Assembly (NCBI GenBank): GCA_035536995.1
Contig: DATLNB010000071.1
Location: forward strand, 1 to 64,000
DNA from: AV80 sp035536995
GTDB taxonomy: Bacteria; Verrucomicrobiota; Verrucomicrobiia; Chthoniobacterales; UBA10450
Direction: 5' to 3'
Length of the DNA: 64,000 bases
Under the pieces are notes generated by a model. That model did no database searches. It was not told where the DNA came from and saw only the letters and a program-made list of their open reading frames with translations. Made by a program: the position numbers and the translations under genes. The first letter of the stretch is position 1; the number at the start of each line of letters is the position of its first letter. Below are positions 62,139 to 64,000 of this stretch, one piece after another.

Positions 62139-63959
62139 ATGCCCGAATACGAAACTTTCGAGCACGACGTTCTTGTCATTGGCGCCGGTGGTGCGGGCTT
62201 GCGCGCGGCCATTGAAGCCTCGGCGGCCGGCGTGTCGGTCGGGCTCGTTTGTAAATCGCTCCTGGGAAAAGCCCACACTGTCATGGCTGAAGGCGGAATC
62301 GCCGCGGCCCTGGCCAACGTGGACGATCGCGATAATTGGCGGGTCCATTTCGCCGACACGATGCGGGGCGGCCAATACGTCAACAACTGGCGAATGGCCG
62401 AGCTTCACGCCAGGGAAGCGCCCGACCGGGTTCGTGAGCTCGAAGCATGGGGCGCGGTTTTCGATCGCACGAAGGACGGGCGCATCCTGCAGCGCAATTT
62501 TGGGGGCCATCGTTATCCACGTCTCGCGCACGTGGGCGATCGCACCGGGCTCGAGATGATCCGGACGCTCCAGGACCACGGCGTTCATGAGGGGATCGAT
62601 GTCCATATGGAACGGACAATCCTGAGCCTGCTCAAGGAGGGCGAACGCGTCGTCGGCGCGTTCGGCTACGATCGCGAACGCGGGCGGTTCCTGATTTTCC
62701 GGGCTAAGGCCATCGTCCTCGCGACCGGCGGTATCGGCCGCGCCTACAAGATCACGAGCAACAGCTGGGAGTACACCGGCGACGGTCATTCCCTGGGCTA
62801 TCACGCCGGCGCCGAGCTGATCGACATGGAATTCATCCAGTTTCATCCGACCGGCATGGTCTGGCCGCCCAGCGTCCGCGGAATTCTCGTGACCGAAGGG
62901 GTGCGCGGCGAGGGCGGAATCCTGACCAACAGGGATGGGAAACGCTTCATGTTTAACGACATCCCGGACAACTACAAAGCGCAGACCGCGGACAGCGAAG
63001 AGGAAGGCTGGCGATATTGCCAGGGCGACAAGAACGCGCGCCGGCCGCCTGAGCTGCTGACGCGGGATCACGTCGCGCGCTGCATTGTCCGCGAAATCAA
63101 GGCAGGGCGGGGGAGTCCGCACGGTGGCGTGTTTCTCGATATCGCCTGGATCAAGAAGAAGCTTTCGAACGGGGAGGATTACATCAAGCGGAAGCTGCCG
63201 AGCATGTATCACCAGTTTAAACAACTGGCGGATATTGATATTACCCGGGAGCCGATGGAGGTGGGCCCGACAACGCACTACGTCATGGGCGGAATTCGGG
63301 TCGACGCGGATACCCAGATGTCGCGCGTCCCAGGTTTGTTTGCCTGCGGCGAGTGCGCGGCCGGGATCAATGGGGCGAACCGGCTCGGTGGCAATTCGCT
63401 TTCCGATTTGCTCGTCTTCGGCAAGCGGGCGGGCGAGTTCGCGGCAAAGTTCGCGCAGGAAAATCAGCGCGGAGAAATCGACAACGCGGCGGTGGAAGCA
63501 ACAGCGAAAACCGCGCTCGAACCGTTCGAGCGTGGCGCAAACAAGGCGGGGGAAAGTCCATATCAGGTTCAGCACGAGCTCCAGGAGATGATGCAGGAGT
63601 TGGTGGGGATCGTGCGGAACGAAGAAGAAATGAAACGGGCGCTGGATGGGCTGGCAAAGCTGTGGCAGCGCGCGGGCACAGTCGCCGCCACGGCGAATCG
63701 CGAGTTCAATCCTGGCTGGCACACCGCGCTCGACTTAACAAATCTCCTGACGGTTTCTGAAGCAGTGACCCGCGCCGCGCTTGAGCGGAAGGAAAGCCGT
63801 GGCGCCCAATTCCGCGAAGATTATCCCGACAAAGACGAGCGTTTCTCAAAGGTGAACACAATCACGCGCAGGGCCGAAGATGGAACGATGGAAGTTCGGC
63901 TGGAGCCATTAGCCGAAATGCCCGATTATCTGAAACAGGTCATCGAGGAGATGAAGTGA
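62139..63959 (+). CDS. Succinate dehydrogenase / fumarate reductase flavoprotein subunit
   Basis: A 606-residue FAD-dependent subunit that oxidises succinate to fumarate (or the reverse) on the cytosolic face of the inner membrane. The dinucleotide site is VLVIGAGGAGLRAA (11-24). His46 in GKAHTVMAEGG is the likely covalent FAD attachment point. FHPTGM, RGEGGIL, HYVMGGI and GGNSLSDLLVFG follow in the expected order. The C-terminal helical part (about 440-606) is normal. It is co-transcribed with the anchor gene. The sequence alone does not settle direction, but the five-helix anchor and a probably aerobic soil host favour succinate oxidation. The gene is complete, with its stop 40 bases before the window edge. 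Confidence 0.95.
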   Translation: MPEYETFEHDVLVIGAGGAGLRAAIEASAAGVSVGLVCKSLLGKAHTVMAEGGIAAALANVDDRDNWRVHFADTMRGGQYVNNWRMAELHAREAPDRVRELEAWGAVFDRTKDGRILQRNFGGHRYPRLAHVGDRTGLEMIRTLQDHGVHEGIDVHMERTILSLLKEGERVVGAFGYDRERGRFLIFRAKAIVLATGGIGRAYKITSNSWEYTGDGHSLGYHAGAELIDMEFIQFHPTGMVWPPSVRGILVTEGVRGEGGILTNRDGKRFMFNDIPDNYKAQTADSEEEGWRYCQGDKNARRPPELLTRDHVARCIVREIKAGRGSPHGGVFLDIAWIKKKLSNGEDYIKRKLPSMYHQFKQLADIDITREPMEVGPTTHYVMGGIRVDADTQMSRVPGLFACGECAAGINGANRLGGNSLSDLLVFGKRAGEFAAKFAQENQRGEIDNAAVEATAKTALEPFERGANKAGESPYQVQHELQEMMQELVGIVRNEEEMKRALDGLAKLWQRAGTVAATANREFNPGWHTALDLTNLLTVSEAVTRAALERKESRGAQFREDYPDKDERFSKVNTITRRAEDGTMEVRLEPLAEMPDYLKQVIEEMK

Positions 63960-64000
63960 ATCAGCAAACGAGAATTGGAACCGCGGATTACTCGGATAAC

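Noticed and set aside
62112..63722. A 536-codon open frame antisense to the succinate dehydrogenase flavoprotein
   Set aside because: Long antisense frames are expected in GC-rich genes. It has no recognisable domain and lies wholly within a complete, motif-rich gene.

Overview
The window is GC-rich bacterial chromosome and most resembles a soil-type Verrucomicrobiota, probably a Spartobacteria/Chthoniobacterales member. The evidence is indirect: an ECF sigma factor next to a Ser/Thr kinase with TPRs, many very large secreted beta-propeller proteins with a shared C-terminal tandem module that I associate with this group, a five-helix succinate dehydrogenase anchor, pseudopilin-type secreted proteins, and many intergenic palindromes. 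No rRNA or other taxonomic marker is present, so the class is an inference.

Layout. 0.4-4.1 kb (minus): Ser/Thr kinase, a GxxExxY protein bracketed by a perfect inverted repeat, and an ECF sigma factor. 4.4-14.2 kb (plus): two SBBP beta-propeller giants and, between them, an M64 metallopeptidase with a small secreted companion. 14.3-23.5 kb: hybrid histidine kinase, a secreted peptidoglycan-binding-like protein, rmuC, a DUF885 protein, an S41 protease and tsaD. 23.5-27.2 kb (minus): a close-packed run reading DsbA-like, VKOR, polyprenyl synthase, membrane-bound nucleotide cyclase. 27.4-39.5 kb (plus): four more tandem-module proteins (two with Asp-box propellers, one NHL-like, one apparently chimeric) and an EamA transporter. 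39.6-42.5 kb: integrase remnant, tRNA-Ala, and an SPFH/zinc-ribbon gene pair. 42.5-49.8 kb (minus): an eighth tandem-module protein, a GlsB-like membrane protein, serA and a GT-C-like membrane protein. 50-64 kb: tRNA-Gly, a pseudopilin, DUF2851, DUF4126, serS, DUF72, an outer-membrane assembly cluster (BamD-like, LptE, TPR), tRNA-Leu, trhO, a YdeI-like protein, a small monooxygenase-like protein and the start of a succinate dehydrogenase operon.

The main theme is one roughly 126-residue domain that always occurs as a pair and appears on eight otherwise unrelated exported proteins. In seven of them the pair ends exactly at the C-terminus. In one gene (37429-39549) an AT-rich, Bacteroidota-like propeller joins a GC-rich host-like copy of the pair, as if a foreign passenger had been given a local C-terminal tag. 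I infer, but cannot show, a sorting or surface-attachment role like that of T9SS or PEP-CTERM tags.

A second theme is palindromic repeats between genes. Several reach into coding ends: one arm holds the rmuC stop codon, one holds the start codon of the GxxExxY gene, and one supplies leader codons to the pseudopilin. Housekeeping genes here (tsaD, serS, serA, rmuC, trhO, sdh) look intact. Functional calls rest on motifs read by eye; no database search was run.
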